Assembly (NCBI GenBank): GCA_029264225.1
Contig: JARICB010000327.1
Coordinates: forward strand, 1-9,107
Length of the DNA stretch: 9,107 nt
From: Nocardioides sp.
GTDB taxonomy: Bacteria; Actinomycetota; Actinomycetes; Propionibacteriales; Nocardioidaceae
Direction of reading: 5' to 3'
Part shown: positions 1 to 7,869 of the stretch, piece after piece
How positions within the stretch are numbered: the first letter of the stretch is position 1
Layout of the letters: each line of letters opens with the position of its first letter
Notes under the pieces: generated by a model
Seen by the model: only the letters and a program-made list of their open reading frames with translations
Told to the model about the DNA's origin: nothing
The model's database searches: none
Program-made: the position numbers and the translations under genes

Positions 1-1
1 G

Positions 2-580
2 CGCGTTGCTCGTCACCTGGCGGCTGCCGGTTCGATGATCGATGAGGATCCCGAAACTGCCTACCAGCACACCCTGGCCGCGCGCGCTCGAGCAGCGCGC
101 ATCGCTGTAGTCCGCGAGGCCACGGGCGAGGCTGCCTACGCGGCCGGGCACTACTCGGTGGCGCTGGCCGAACTGCGTGCCGCCAAGCGGATGAATGGGG
201 CGACCGCCTACCTGCCGATGATGGCCGACTGCCATCGCGCCCTCGGCAACCCGGAGCAGTCGCTCAAGCTGGCCAAGAGCCCTTCGGTAGCCAACTTCAC
301 TCCCGAAGCCAAGGCCGAGATGACGTTGGTCGAAGCCGGCGCACGTCGCGATATGGGCCAGCTCGATGCCGCCCTGCGCACCCTCGAGCTGGCGCCGCTG
401 ACGTCGATGAACCGGTCGTCGTGGGTCGTGCGGCTGCGCTACGCCTACGCGGACACGCTGGAGGCCGCTGGTCGGGAGAGCGACGCCCTGGCGTGGTTCC
501 ACCGCACGCACGCCGTTGACGGTGATCAGCTGACGGACGCGGCCGAACGTGCGGAGCAGCTCGAGAAGCGCATGCGCTGA
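2..580 (+). CDS. TPR-like helical repeat protein, 3' part (5' end outside window)
   Basis: The reading frame is open to the left edge, so this is the last 192 residues of a longer protein. An ATG at 35 exists, but residues encoded before it (ending VARHLAAGS) look like ordinary coding sequence, and there is no clear Shine-Dalgarno before the ATG, so it is probably internal. The sequence is Ala/Leu/Arg-rich and reads as about four helix-turn-helix repeats of 30-35 residues with TPR-like spacing: EAAYAAGHYSVALAELRAA, ADCHRALGNPEQSLKLA, EAGARRDMGQLDAALRTLE and YADTLEAAGRESDALAWF. No signal peptide, membrane segment or catalytic motif is visible. Similar uncharacterised tetratricopeptide proteins are common in actinobacterial chromosomes; a scaffold or protein-binding role is family-level inference. 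It shares no function or strand arrangement with the fab operon. Confident as a real gene; function unknown. Confidence 0.8.
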   Translation, partial: RVARHLAAAGSMIDEDPETAYQHTLAARARAARIAVVREATGEAAYAAGHYSVALAELRAAKRMNGATAYLPMMADCHRALGNPEQSLKLAKSPSVANFTPEAKAEMTLVEAGARRDMGQLDAALRTLELAPLTSMNRSSWVVRLRYAYADTLEAAGRESDALAWFHRTHAVDGDQLTDAAERAEQLEKRMR

Positions 581-595
581 TTCCTTCGATCAGCG
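575..595 (+). terminator. Possible terminator of the TPR gene
   Basis: CGCTGATT (575-582) pairs with GATCAGCG (588-595) around the five-base loop CCTTC. This gives eight pairs including one G-T. The left arm contains the TPR gene stop codon. No U-tract follows, which is usual in GC-rich actinobacteria, so the call rests on position and pairing only. Confidence 0.35.
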
Positions 596-651
596 AGCCT
601 CGAGGTGGTGTCGGGCTGGCGTTCTGTCGCAACATCCGTCACACTGGAGCC

Positions 652-657
652 AATAAT
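652..657 (+). promoter_or_regulatory. Candidate -10 box for the DUF3145 gene
   Basis: AATAAT matches five of six positions of the TATAAT consensus and is conspicuous in a GC-rich background. The expected transcription start, six to eight bases downstream, falls at about 664-665, where a GTG in the DUF3145 frame also lies. No convincing -35 box was found; 629-634 is GCAACA. The rest of the 171-base gap (581-751) shows only the hairpin at 575-595 and the ribosome binding site at 740-746. Confidence 0.3.
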
Positions 658-739
658 CACATAGGTGTCACTCGTAGTACTCGTTGAAGATTTGAACGCG
701 CAGACCGCTGGGGAAGGCGCATCTCAGCGTCGGAACTTC

Positions 740-746
740 AAGGAGG
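740..746 (+). promoter_or_regulatory. Strong ribosome binding site fixing the DUF3145 start
   Basis: AAGGAGG lies five bases before the GTG at 752. It favours that codon over the in-frame GTG at 665, 29 codons upstream, which has no such site. Confidence 0.8.
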
Positions 747-751
747 TCACG

Positions 752-1279
752 GTGACCGCACGCAACCACTCCCGCCCGGAAGCCACCGGGACCCGGGGCA
801 TACTTTATGTGCACTCAGCTCCCTCTGCTCTCTGCCCTCACATTGAATGGGCCGTCGGCGGAGTGCTCGGCGTTGCCGTAAGTCTCGACTGGATTCCGCA
901 GCCTGCTCAGCCCGGCAGTTACCGGGCAGAGTTGTCGTGGGCAGGCTCCGTAGGCTCGGCCGCCGCAGTCGCCTCGGCCCTGCGCGGCTGGAACCAGCTC
1001 CGTTTCGAGATCACTGAGGAGCCGAGCAGCGCCAGTGAGGGCAGTCGCTTCTCCTACACCCCCGAGTTGGGTGTCTTCCATGCCGTGATCGGCCTGCACG
1101 GCGACATCATGATCCCCGAGGACAGGCTGAAGGCAGCCGTGGTGAAGGCTGCGCTGGGCGAGACGACGCTGCTCAACGACATCGACAAGCTGCTCGGCAA
1201 GCCGTGGGACGACGAGTTGGAGACGTTCCGGCACGCCGGCGAAGGAGCTCCGGTGCGTTGGCTGCACCAGGTCGTCTGA
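752..1279 (+). CDS. DUF3145 family protein
   Basis: This encodes 175 residues from the GTG at 752, chosen for the AAGGAGG five bases upstream; DUF3145 proteins as I remember them begin just before the RGILYVHSAP-type segment, which agrees. Recognisable family segments are GILYVHSAPSALCPHIEWAV near residue 17, LSWAGSVGSAAAVASALRGW in the middle, ELGVFHAVIGLHGDIMIPED, and the C-terminus LLGKPWDDELETFRHAGEGA followed by PVRWLHQVV. No signal peptide or membrane helix is visible, so it is probably cytoplasmic. The family is actinobacterial and of unknown function. In Streptomyces a member lies directly beside fabF (SCO2391, from memory), so its place here, tail to tail with the last gene of the fab operon, is conserved context and hints at a link to lipid metabolism. 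An alternative start at 665 would add 29 residues of unremarkable sequence. Family assignment is confident; function is not known. Confidence 0.9.
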   Translation: MTARNHSRPEATGTRGILYVHSAPSALCPHIEWAVGGVLGVAVSLDWIPQPAQPGSYRAELSWAGSVGSAAAVASALRGWNQLRFEITEEPSSASEGSRFSYTPELGVFHAVIGLHGDIMIPEDRLKAAVVKAALGETTLLNDIDKLLGKPWDDELETFRHAGEGAPVRWLHQVV

Positions 1280-1295
1280 GCCAGACTCGGCTCTC

Positions 1296-1318
1296 GCCGG
1301 CCCCCGAATGGGGCCGGC
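1296..1318. terminator. Bidirectional terminator between DUF3145 and the fab operon
   Basis: GCCGGCCCC (1296-1304) and GGGGCCGGC (1310-1318) form a perfect 9-bp, all-GC stem with the five-base loop CGAAT. It sits in the 40-base gap between two converging stop codons, so it can end transcripts from both sides. No U-tract follows on either strand, as is common for actinobacterial terminators. Confidence 0.8.
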
Positions 1319-1319
1319 C

Positions 1320-2755
1320 TCAGAGGGGAATGTTGCCGTGCTGTCCTCGGCGCACGCCCGAGGTGTCGATCTCGTGCCGGAATGCCGTCGCAATCGCGCT
1401 GCGGGTCCGGCTGGGCTCGACCACCTCGTCGACGACGCCGATCTCGACGGCCTTGTCCACGCCGCCGGCGATGCGCTCGTGCTCAGCGGCCAGTTCGGCC
1501 TCGACCTGCGGGCGGATCTCGGGTGAGACCCCCGCCAACTTGCGACGGTGCAGAATCCGGATCGCGGCCACAGCGCCCATGACCGCCACCTCGGCCCCGG
1601 GCCAGGCCAACACCTTGGTGGCACCGAGAGATCGCGAGTTCATCGCGATGTAGGCGCCACCATAGGTTTTCCGGGTGATCAGCGTGACCCGGGGCACGAC
1701 GCACTCGCCGAACGCGTGCAGCAGTTTGGCTCCGCGGCGTACGACCCCATCCCACTCCTGGCCGACGCCCGGCAGATAGCCGGGGACGTCGACAAGCACG
1801 ATGAGGGGTACGCCGAATGCGTCACACATCCGCACGAAGCGCGACGCCTTCTCGGCCGAAAGCGAGTCGAGACAGCCGCCGAGCCGCAGTGGATTGTTGG
1901 CCACCACCCCTACGGTGCGACCACCGAACCGGCCGAGGGTCGTCACGATGTTGGGCGCCCAACGGGTATGCAGTTCCTGGGAGGTGTCCGCGTCGAGCAC
2001 CGACTCGACCAGCGGGTGCACGTCGTAGGCGCGCTTCTTCGACTCCGGCAGCAATGCCTCCAGGTCGCGATCCTCAACGCAATCCTGGTCGAGGCTGCCC
2101 TGCATGCCGAGAAGCGAGGCGACCCGACAGGCGCGATCCAGAGCCTCCTGCTCGGAGTCGGTCAGGATGTGGACGACTCCGGAGCGACGACCGTGCGGCT
2201 CGGGGCCACCGAGTCGCAGCATGTCGACATCCTCGCCGGTCACCGAACGCACCACGTCGGGGCCGGTCACGAAGATCCGCCCCTCCGGGCCGAGGATGAC
2301 TACATCGGTCAGCGCCGGTCCGTAGGCGGCGCCACCTGCCGCTGGGCCCAGGACGACCGAGATCTGCGGGATCTTGCCGGAAGCCTGGGTCATCACCTGG
2401 AAGATCCGGCCCACCGCATGGAGTGAGAGCACGCCCTCGGCCAGTCGGGCACCGCCCGAGTGCCACAGGCCGATGATCGGGATGCCGTCGGTAATGGCAC
2501 GGTGGTAGGCGTCCACCACGACCCGGCAGCCGAGGTCGCCCATCGCGCCGCCCATGACGGTGGCGTCGCTACAGAAGGCGACCGCCATCGTGCCGTGCAC
2601 GCGGCCGATCCCCGCGAGCATGCCGGAGTCGTCATCGGGGCTCAGCAATTCCAGGGTGTCGTCGTCGAAGAGTGCCGTCAGCCGGTGGATGGGGTTGCGC
2701 GGATCCGCCTCGCGGGGGAGCTTGGCCGCGGGTGCAGCGGAGGTCTCAGTTGCCA

Positions 2756-2756
<1 letters not shown>
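1320..2756 (-). CDS. accD6: Acyl-CoA carboxylase beta (carboxyltransferase) subunit, AccD6-like
   Basis: This encodes 478 residues, the normal length for an actinobacterial acyl-CoA carboxylase carboxyltransferase. The protein moves CO2 from carboxybiotin to acetyl- or propionyl-CoA; here it most likely makes malonyl-CoA for fatty-acid synthesis. The N-lobe shows SGGAR (100-104) and the oxyanion/CoA segment GPAAGGAAYGPA (137-148). The C-lobe shows DVPGYLPGVGQEWDGVVRRG (323-342), RKTYGGAYIAMNSRSLGATK (362-381) and AWPGAEVAVMGA (384-395). The ending GQHGNIPL resembles Mycobacterium AccD6, which also follows the FAS II ketosynthase genes. The ATG overlaps the fabF stop in TGATG, with GGGAG (2763-2767) six bases before it, implying translational coupling. 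The first 20 residues are a low-complexity Ala/Pro tail. The biotinylated alpha subunit is not in the window. Acetyl- versus propionyl-CoA preference cannot be read from the sequence by eye. Confidence 0.92.
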
Positions 2757-3994
<1,238 letters not shown>

Positions 3995-4035
3995 GTGGCT
4001 GTATCCGTTTCTGCTGGGGTGCGGTGGGGAGGGGA

Positions 4036-4066
4036 GGTGGCCGGAGGCGCGCAGCTTCCGGCCACC
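4036..4066 (-). terminator. Intra-operon hairpin between acpP and fabF (attenuator or mRNA stabiliser)
   Basis: Arms 4036-4045 and 4057-4066 (GGTGGCCGGA / TCCGGCCACC on the plus strand) form ten perfect pairs. Two more pairs lie inside, past one mismatch in the minus-strand transcript, closing a five-base loop. The stem starts seven bases after the acpP stop codon. No U-tract follows in the minus direction. A partial terminator, or a 3' end that protects an abundant acpP message, are both plausible. Confidence 0.6.
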
Positions 4067-4072
4067 ACCTGG

Positions 4073-4318
4073 TCAGCCTTGGGCGCGCTCGATGAACGCG
4101 ACGGCGTCGCCGACGGTCTTGAGGTTCTTGACCTCGTCGTCGGGGATGCTCACGCCGAACTTCTCCTCGGCGGCCACGACGACCTCGACCATGGAGAGCG
4201 AGTCGACGTCGAGGTCGTCGACGAAGGACTTGTCGAGCTGCACGTCGTCGGCGCCGATGCCGGCAACCTCATTGACGATCTCGGCAAGGTCGGCGCGGAT
4301 CTCTTCGTTGGTGGCCAT
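4073..4318 (-). CDS. acpP: Acyl carrier protein
   Basis: This encodes 81 residues, strongly acidic, the normal size for a FAS II acyl carrier protein. S40 in the motif DVDSLSMVEVV is the serine that receives 4'-phosphopantetheine; the segment LDKSFVDDLDVDSL is the canonical helix II entrance, and EEKFGVSIPDDEV is the usual following stretch. It carries growing acyl chains between FabD, FabH, FabF and the reductases encoded elsewhere. AAAGGAA (4330-4324, minus strand) lies five bases before the ATG and sets the start. The gene is separated from fabH by 67 bases and from fabF by 78, unlike the overlapping genes around it. With its own ribosome binding site and the downstream hairpin, this is consistent with the higher dosage an acyl carrier protein needs. 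No convincing separate promoter was found in the upstream gap. Confidence 0.96.
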   Translation of the reverse strand: MATNEEIRADLAEIVNEVAGIGADDVQLDKSFVDDLDVDSLSMVEVVVAAEEKFGVSIPDDEVKNLKTVGDAVAFIERAQG

Positions 4319-4385
4319 GGGCGTTCCTTTCGGTGGAGGGGTGAAACATCTGTAGGCATGCGGGTGGTGCAGATGGCGCTCTCGG

Positions 4386-5402
4386 TCAGGGAACCGTGAT
4401 CACCTGGGCGGCGTAGGCCAGCCCGGCGCCGAAGGCGACGAGCAGTGCAGTGTCGCCCGGCTTGGCATCACCTTCGACCATCATCCGGTCCAGCGCCAGC
4501 GGGATGGAGGCCGCCGACGTGTTGCCCTGCTCGGCGATGTCACGAGCGATCCGGACATGGGCCGGCAGTTTCATGGAGCGGGCCATGGCATCGATGATGC
4601 GCATGTTGGCCTGGTGGGGCACGAAGACATCCAGCTCATCGAGGCTGACACCGGCCCGGTCAAGTGCCTGGGTGGCGATCTTGGCCATGGCGAACGAGGC
4701 CCAGCGAAAGACCGAGTTGCCCTGCATCGTGAGGTGCGGCATCACGCCGCTGCCGGGCTCGTCGCTGGTGCCGACCACGTTGCGCCAGTCCTCACGCTGT
4801 CTGATCAGGTCGAACTGCTCGCCGTCGGAGCCCCACACCACGGGTCCGATGGCCGGCGTCTCGCTGGGTCCGACGACGGCTGCCCCGGCACCGTCCGCGA
4901 AGATGAACGCCGTACCGCGGTCGTTGAGGTCGGTAATGTCGGAAAGCCGCTCGACGCCGATGACCAACACGTGATGGGCGCTGCCGCCGCGCACCATGTC
5001 GGCGGCCAGGGCGATGCCGTGGCAGAAGCCGGCGCAGGCAGCCGAGATGTCGAAGGCGGCCGCCTGCTGGGTGCCAAGTTCATAGGCGATCGCGGTAGCG
5101 ATGGCGGGCGTCTGGAGCAGGTGGCTGACGGTGGCCACGATGACACAGTCGATCTGCTCAGCGGTGATGCCGGAGCGTTGCAGCGCTTCCCTGGAGGCGG
5201 CGACGCTCATCAGTTGCACCGTCTCCTCGGGGGTGGCGAAGCGGCGTTGCTTGATGCCCGACCGTTGCTGGATCCATTCGTCACTCGAGTCGATGGCATC
5301 GACCAGGTCGGCGTTGCTCACGATCAGAGAGGGGCGGTAGCTGCCTACGCCGAGCACGGCGGCATGCGGGGCGCCGCTGATGGCCCGGATGGCCGCACCC
5401 AT
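4386..5402 (-). CDS. fabH: Beta-ketoacyl-ACP synthase III
   Basis: This encodes 338 residues, matching the family. It starts fatty-acid synthesis by condensing an acyl-CoA primer with malonyl-ACP. The catalytic triad is complete: C123 in DISAACAGFCHG, H263 in VPHQANMRIID, N294 in EQGNTSAASIP. The primer-pocket segment FADGAGAAVVG and the C-terminal LLVAFGAGLAYAAQVI are also typical. In actinobacteria FabH often prefers branched or short acyl-CoA primers; that specificity is not readable here. The ATG at 5402 overlaps the fabD stop in TGATG. An upstream in-frame start would add 25 Arg/Pro-rich residues overlapping the fabD end and is rejected. The first ten residues, MGAAIRAISG, are a little longer than in E. 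coli FabH. Mycobacterial FAS II loci keep fabH elsewhere, so its presence here resembles Streptomyces. Confidence 0.95.
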   Translation of the reverse strand: MGAAIRAISGAPHAAVLGVGSYRPSLIVSNADLVDAIDSSDEWIQQRSGIKQRRFATPEETVQLMSVAASREALQRSGITAEQIDCVIVATVSHLLQTPAIATAIAYELGTQQAAAFDISAACAGFCHGIALAADMVRGGSAHHVLVIGVERLSDITDLNDRGTAFIFADGAGAAVVGPSETPAIGPVVWGSDGEQFDLIRQREDWRNVVGTSDEPGSGVMPHLTMQGNSVFRWASFAMAKIATQALDRAGVSLDELDVFVPHQANMRIIDAMARSMKLPAHVRIARDIAEQGNTSAASIPLALDRMMVEGDAKPGDTALLVAFGAGLAYAAQVITVP

Positions 5403-6586
5403 CAGGCCACACCCTCGGGGTGAAGCCGTAGCAGGGGTTGACCGGGGGAGACGAGGTCGCCGTCCTCGACCAGCCACTCCACGACCTGGCCACCGTGGGG
5501 CGCCGTGATCGTGGTGCTGTCACGGGTGCTGGCCACCTCACCGATGATGGTTCCTGGTGGGAGTACGTCGAGCGCAGCAGCTGCTTCGGCGCGGTGGAAG
5601 GTGCCTTTGCCGGGGGAGACGACCATCCTCCAGGTCGGGGTGGTCTCGATCATCGAGGCCTCGCCGTGCTTCTCGACGAAGGCGCGGGCGTCATCGAGCT
5701 GGTCGGGGGTCTTCAGGGCGAACGTCTCGACGCCCTTCATAGCGCGTTTGATGATGCCGCTGAGGGTGCCCGCCGGCGGCATCTCCAACACACCGGTGAC
5801 CCCCAGGTCGAGCATGGTCTCCATGCACAGGTCCCAGCGGACGGGATGGGCGATCTGGGTCACCATCCGGGCGACGACGTCGCGGCCGTCGTGGACGATC
5901 TTGCCGTCGCGGTTGGAGATCAGCGGCGTGCGGGGGTCGTGGGTCGAGACCGAGCGGGCCAACGTGGCCAGATGGCCAACGGCCGGCTCCATATGGGTGG
6001 TGTGGAAGGCGCCGGCCACCGACAGCGGCATGAGTCGAGCCTTGGTGGGCGGGGCCGCAGCGAGCGCTGCGAGTTGCTCCATGGTGCCGGCGGCCACGAT
6101 CTGGCCGGGGCCGTTGTCGTTGGCCGCAGTGAGACCGTGGCTGGCGAGGGTGGCCAGCACCTCTTCGCGGTCACCACCGAGGATGGCCGTCATGCCGGTC
6201 GGAGTCGTGGCGGCGGCGTCGGCCATGGCGGCGCCGCGTTCACGCACCAGCACCATCGCCTGTTCGGCGGTGATGGCCCGGGCGCCGGCTGCAGCCGTCA
6301 GCTCGCCGACGCTGTGACCGGCGACGGCGCCGATCCGCGCAAAAGCGTCCGCAGGGTGGGGGAACAGGTCCAGAGCGGCGACCAGTCCGGTGGCGACCAG
6401 CAACGGTTGCGCGATCCTGGTGTCGCGGATGGTGTCGGCGTCGGCGACCGTGCCGTAGTGGGCCAGGTCGAGTCCGGCGACGGTCGAGAGCCAGTTGAGC
6501 CGGGCGGCGAAGGCCGGCTCCTCCAGCCAGGGGGCGAGGAATCCGGGGGTCTGGGCGCCTTGGCCGGGAGCAACGATAACGAGCAC
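5402..6586 (-). CDS. fabD: Malonyl-CoA:ACP transacylase fused to a BCCP-like C-terminal domain
   Basis: This encodes 394 residues; ordinary FabD is about 310. Residues 1-309 are a complete transacylase that loads malonyl from CoA onto AcpP. GQGAQ (8-12), nucleophile S92 in AGHSVGELTAA, R117 (binds the malonyl carboxylate), H195 in AGAFHTTHM and Q244 in TQIAHPVRW all match the known active-site set. The usual FabD end, ALKTPDQLDDARAFVEKHG, is at 300-318. A linker then leads to residues 331-394, which resemble a biotin-carboxyl-carrier domain (VVSPGKGTFHRA, APHGGQVVEWLVEDG, SPGQPLLRLHP) but have Arg355 where the biotinyl lysine should be. One uninterrupted frame covers both parts. The GTG at 6586 is chosen because it gives the family N-terminus MLVIVAPGQGAQ, with GGGAG just upstream; extension further back would run antisense-like into fasR. 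The stop overlaps the fabH start. Transacylase call very confident; role of the extra domain unknown. Confidence 0.94.
   Translation of the reverse strand: MLVIVAPGQGAQTPGFLAPWLEEPAFAARLNWLSTVAGLDLAHYGTVADADTIRDTRIAQPLLVATGLVAALDLFPHPADAFARIGAVAGHSVGELTAAAGARAITAEQAMVLVRERGAAMADAAATTPTGMTAILGGDREEVLATLASHGLTAANDNGPGQIVAAGTMEQLAALAAAPPTKARLMPLSVAGAFHTTHMEPAVGHLATLARSVSTHDPRTPLISNRDGKIVHDGRDVVARMVTQIAHPVRWDLCMETMLDLGVTGVLEMPPAGTLSGIIKRAMKGVETFALKTPDQLDDARAFVEKHGEASMIETTPTWRMVVSPGKGTFHRAEAAAALDVLPPGTIIGEVASTRDSTTITAPHGGQVVEWLVEDGDLVSPGQPLLRLHPEGVA
5405..5596 (-). other. Degenerate biotinyl/lipoyl-type domain at the FabD C-terminus
   Basis: FabD residues 331-394. Compared with a typical BCCP, VVSPGKGTFHRA stands for the APMVGTFYRAP strand and PGTIIGEVASTRDSTTITAP for AGQTLCIVEAMKLMNEIEAD, with no gap. 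APHGGQVVEWLVEDG and SPGQPLLRL stand for the closing strands. In this alignment the lysine of the AMKM-type hairpin becomes R355 (codon 5524-5522), and neither flanking Met remains. The fold is therefore likely kept while biotin attachment is lost. The comparison is by eye from remembered BCCP sequences. Confidence 0.75.
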
Positions 6587-6610
6587 GACTCCCAGCCTGC
6601 CCGGTCGACG

Positions 6611-6636
6611 GTGTCGGGTTCGACTCTGACCCGCAC
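6611..6636. promoter_or_regulatory. Dyad in the fabD leader, candidate FasR or other operator
   Basis: GTG-T-CGGGT (6611-6619) and ACCCGCAC (6629-6636) are inverted repeats of eight pairs with one bulged base, separated by nine bases. The dyad is 25 bases upstream of the fabD GTG, in the 80-base gap after fasR. FasR-type regulators are known to act on the fabD promoter in Streptomyces; that this is the site is inference. No confident -10/-35 pair was found in the gap. Confidence 0.4.
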
Positions 6637-6666
6637 GAAAGTGAGGGCAGGTTTCTTGTTGGGTTC

Positions 6667-7863
6667 CTACAAATTCGCCGACGGAGTCTCGCGACCCGAC
6701 TGCCGACCCAGCACCAGGGCTATCTGGAGCGTGAGGGCATCGCGGGGGGCCGTGGCAGACAGGCCCGTGACCTCGGCGACCTGCCTCAGGCGGTAGCGGA
6801 CGGTGTTGGGGTGCACGAACAGGTGCCGGGCGGCAGCCTCGATCGAGGAGCCATGTTCGAAGTAGGCCGAGAGGGTGTCGATCAGGGTGCCGCGAGAACT
6901 CCGCAGCGGCAGATAGACCTCGTCCACGAGGTGTCGCCGGGCGTGTCCGTCTCCGGCCAGCGCCCGCTCGGCGAGCAGATCCTCGCTGCGCACCGGACGG
7001 GGGGCGTCGGGCCAACCACTGGCCGAGCGGTGGGCCGACATAGCGGCCCGGGCCGACGCGTGGGCGTGAGCCAGATCCGCAACGACGGGGCCGGCGACCA
7101 CCGGTCCGGGGGCGAAGTGGTCGATGATCCGCAGGGCTGCCAGATGTGGATCACGTACGCCGCCGAGGACCACCACCAGGCGCTCGCCCTGGGCCGCACA
7201 CAGGGCATCCATTCCGGCGGCGTGTGCCACGCGGCGTACCTCTTCGAAGACGTCGCTCTGGGTGCGCTGGGTCGCCACAGTGCCCAGCACGACGGCCACC
7301 TGGCCGCGTGCGCGCCACCCGAGGGCACTGGCGCGCGACAGCACGGTCTCGTCCGCCTCGGCCCGCAGGACGGCATCGACCACGAGCGCCTCCAGTCGGG
7401 CATCCCAGGCGCCGCGGGCCTCCGCCGCGCGGGCGTAGACCTCGGCGGTAGCGAAGGCGACCTCACGGCCGTAGCGCAGGATCGCCTGGTGCACGTCGAA
7501 GGCGTCGACGGGGTCGAGAACCCCGTCGATGTTGGCCTCCACGACGGAGATGCTGAGTCGAACCAGATCGACGGTCTGCTGAAGGTTGATGACGCCGGTC
7601 AGCTCCCGCGGGGCCGCGCCGAAGACCGCTGCGGCGAGAGGGGGAGCGTGGCCGGTGAGGTGCAGTTCGTCGCCGTACCAGTCGATGAAGCCCCGGATGC
7701 CGGCCTGCACGATCAGACCTACCCAGGAGCGATCCTGCGCACTGAGCTTCTCGAACCAGCCCAGATCGCTGGACATCCTCGACGTCGCCGCCGTGCTCAA
7801 CGCACCGGTGGCCCGCTGAAGCGCCGCGGCCGCACGGCGACGGGACGGCTCGGTCGTCGACAC
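6667..7863 (-). CDS. fasR: PucR-type transcriptional regulator, FasR-like
   Basis: This encodes 398 residues, with the length and layout of the PucR/CdaR-type regulator beside actinobacterial FAS II genes (FasR of Streptomyces, Rv2242 of M. tuberculosis). Residues 20-150 hold the conserved region including DRSWVGLIVQAGIRGFIDWY (44-63) and LTGVINLQQTVDLVRLSISV (88-107). About 160-270 looks like the degenerate GGDEF-like middle domain. Residues 334-395 are the PucR C-terminal helix-turn-helix, with SIEAAARHLFVHPNTVRYRL at 340-359. Streptomyces FasR activates fabDHPF transcription, so activation of the downstream fab operon is expected. The GTG at 7863 has no good Shine-Dalgarno, but a promoter is placed so that transcription would begin at or next to this codon. 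The 80-base gap to fabD with a dyad suggests that fabD also has its own promoter. No ligand-binding residue can be named. Confidence 0.9.
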   Translation of the reverse strand: MSTTEPSRRRAAAALQRATGALSTAATSRMSSDLGWFEKLSAQDRSWVGLIVQAGIRGFIDWYGDELHLTGHAPPLAAAVFGAAPRELTGVINLQQTVDLVRLSISVVEANIDGVLDPVDAFDVHQAILRYGREVAFATAEVYARAAEARGAWDARLEALVVDAVLRAEADETVLSRASALGWRARGQVAVVLGTVATQRTQSDVFEEVRRVAHAAGMDALCAAQGERLVVVLGGVRDPHLAALRIIDHFAPGPVVAGPVVADLAHAHASARAAMSAHRSASGWPDAPRPVRSEDLLAERALAGDGHARRHLVDEVYLPLRSSRGTLIDTLSAYFEHGSSIEAAARHLFVHPNTVRYRLRQVAEVTGLSATAPRDALTLQIALVLGRQSGRETPSANL

Positions 7864-7869
7864 GCCCTG

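Noticed and set aside
567..578. 12-base palindrome AGCGCATGCGCT at the end of the TPR gene
   Set aside because: It is inside coding sequence, made of ordinary Lys-Arg-Met-Arg codons, and has no loop; the overlapping 575-595 hairpin is the better terminator candidate.
988..997. CTGGAACCAG inside DUF3145, resembling the hydrolase operator half-site
   Set aside because: It encodes conserved family residues (LRGWNQLRF), so coding constraint explains it.
1548..2426. Long plus-strand open frame opposite the carboxyltransferase gene
   Set aside because: It lies antisense to a gene with clear family motifs, is rich in His/Gly/Arg low-complexity sequence, and has no recognisable domain or ribosome binding site. 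Long spurious frames are expected at this GC content.
4347..4375. CATCTG / CAGATG inverted repeat between fabH and acpP
   Set aside because: Only six pairs with a 17-base loop; too weak to call a terminator or operator.
5403..5477. Upstream extension of fabH by 25 codons
   Set aside because: It would overlap the end of fabD with Arg/Pro-rich sequence; the ATG at 5402 overlapping the fabD stop gives a normal FabH length.
5438..6796. 452-codon plus-strand open frame opposite fabD
   Set aside because: It is a Gly/Val/Arg/Asp-rich mirror of the fabD codons with no motif; the minus strand holds the full active-site set.
6587..7015. Upstream extension of the fabD reading frame, which could suggest a 537-residue protein
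   Set aside because: The added residues overlap fasR out of frame, are Arg/Pro-rich, and the family N-terminus begins exactly at the GTG at 6586.
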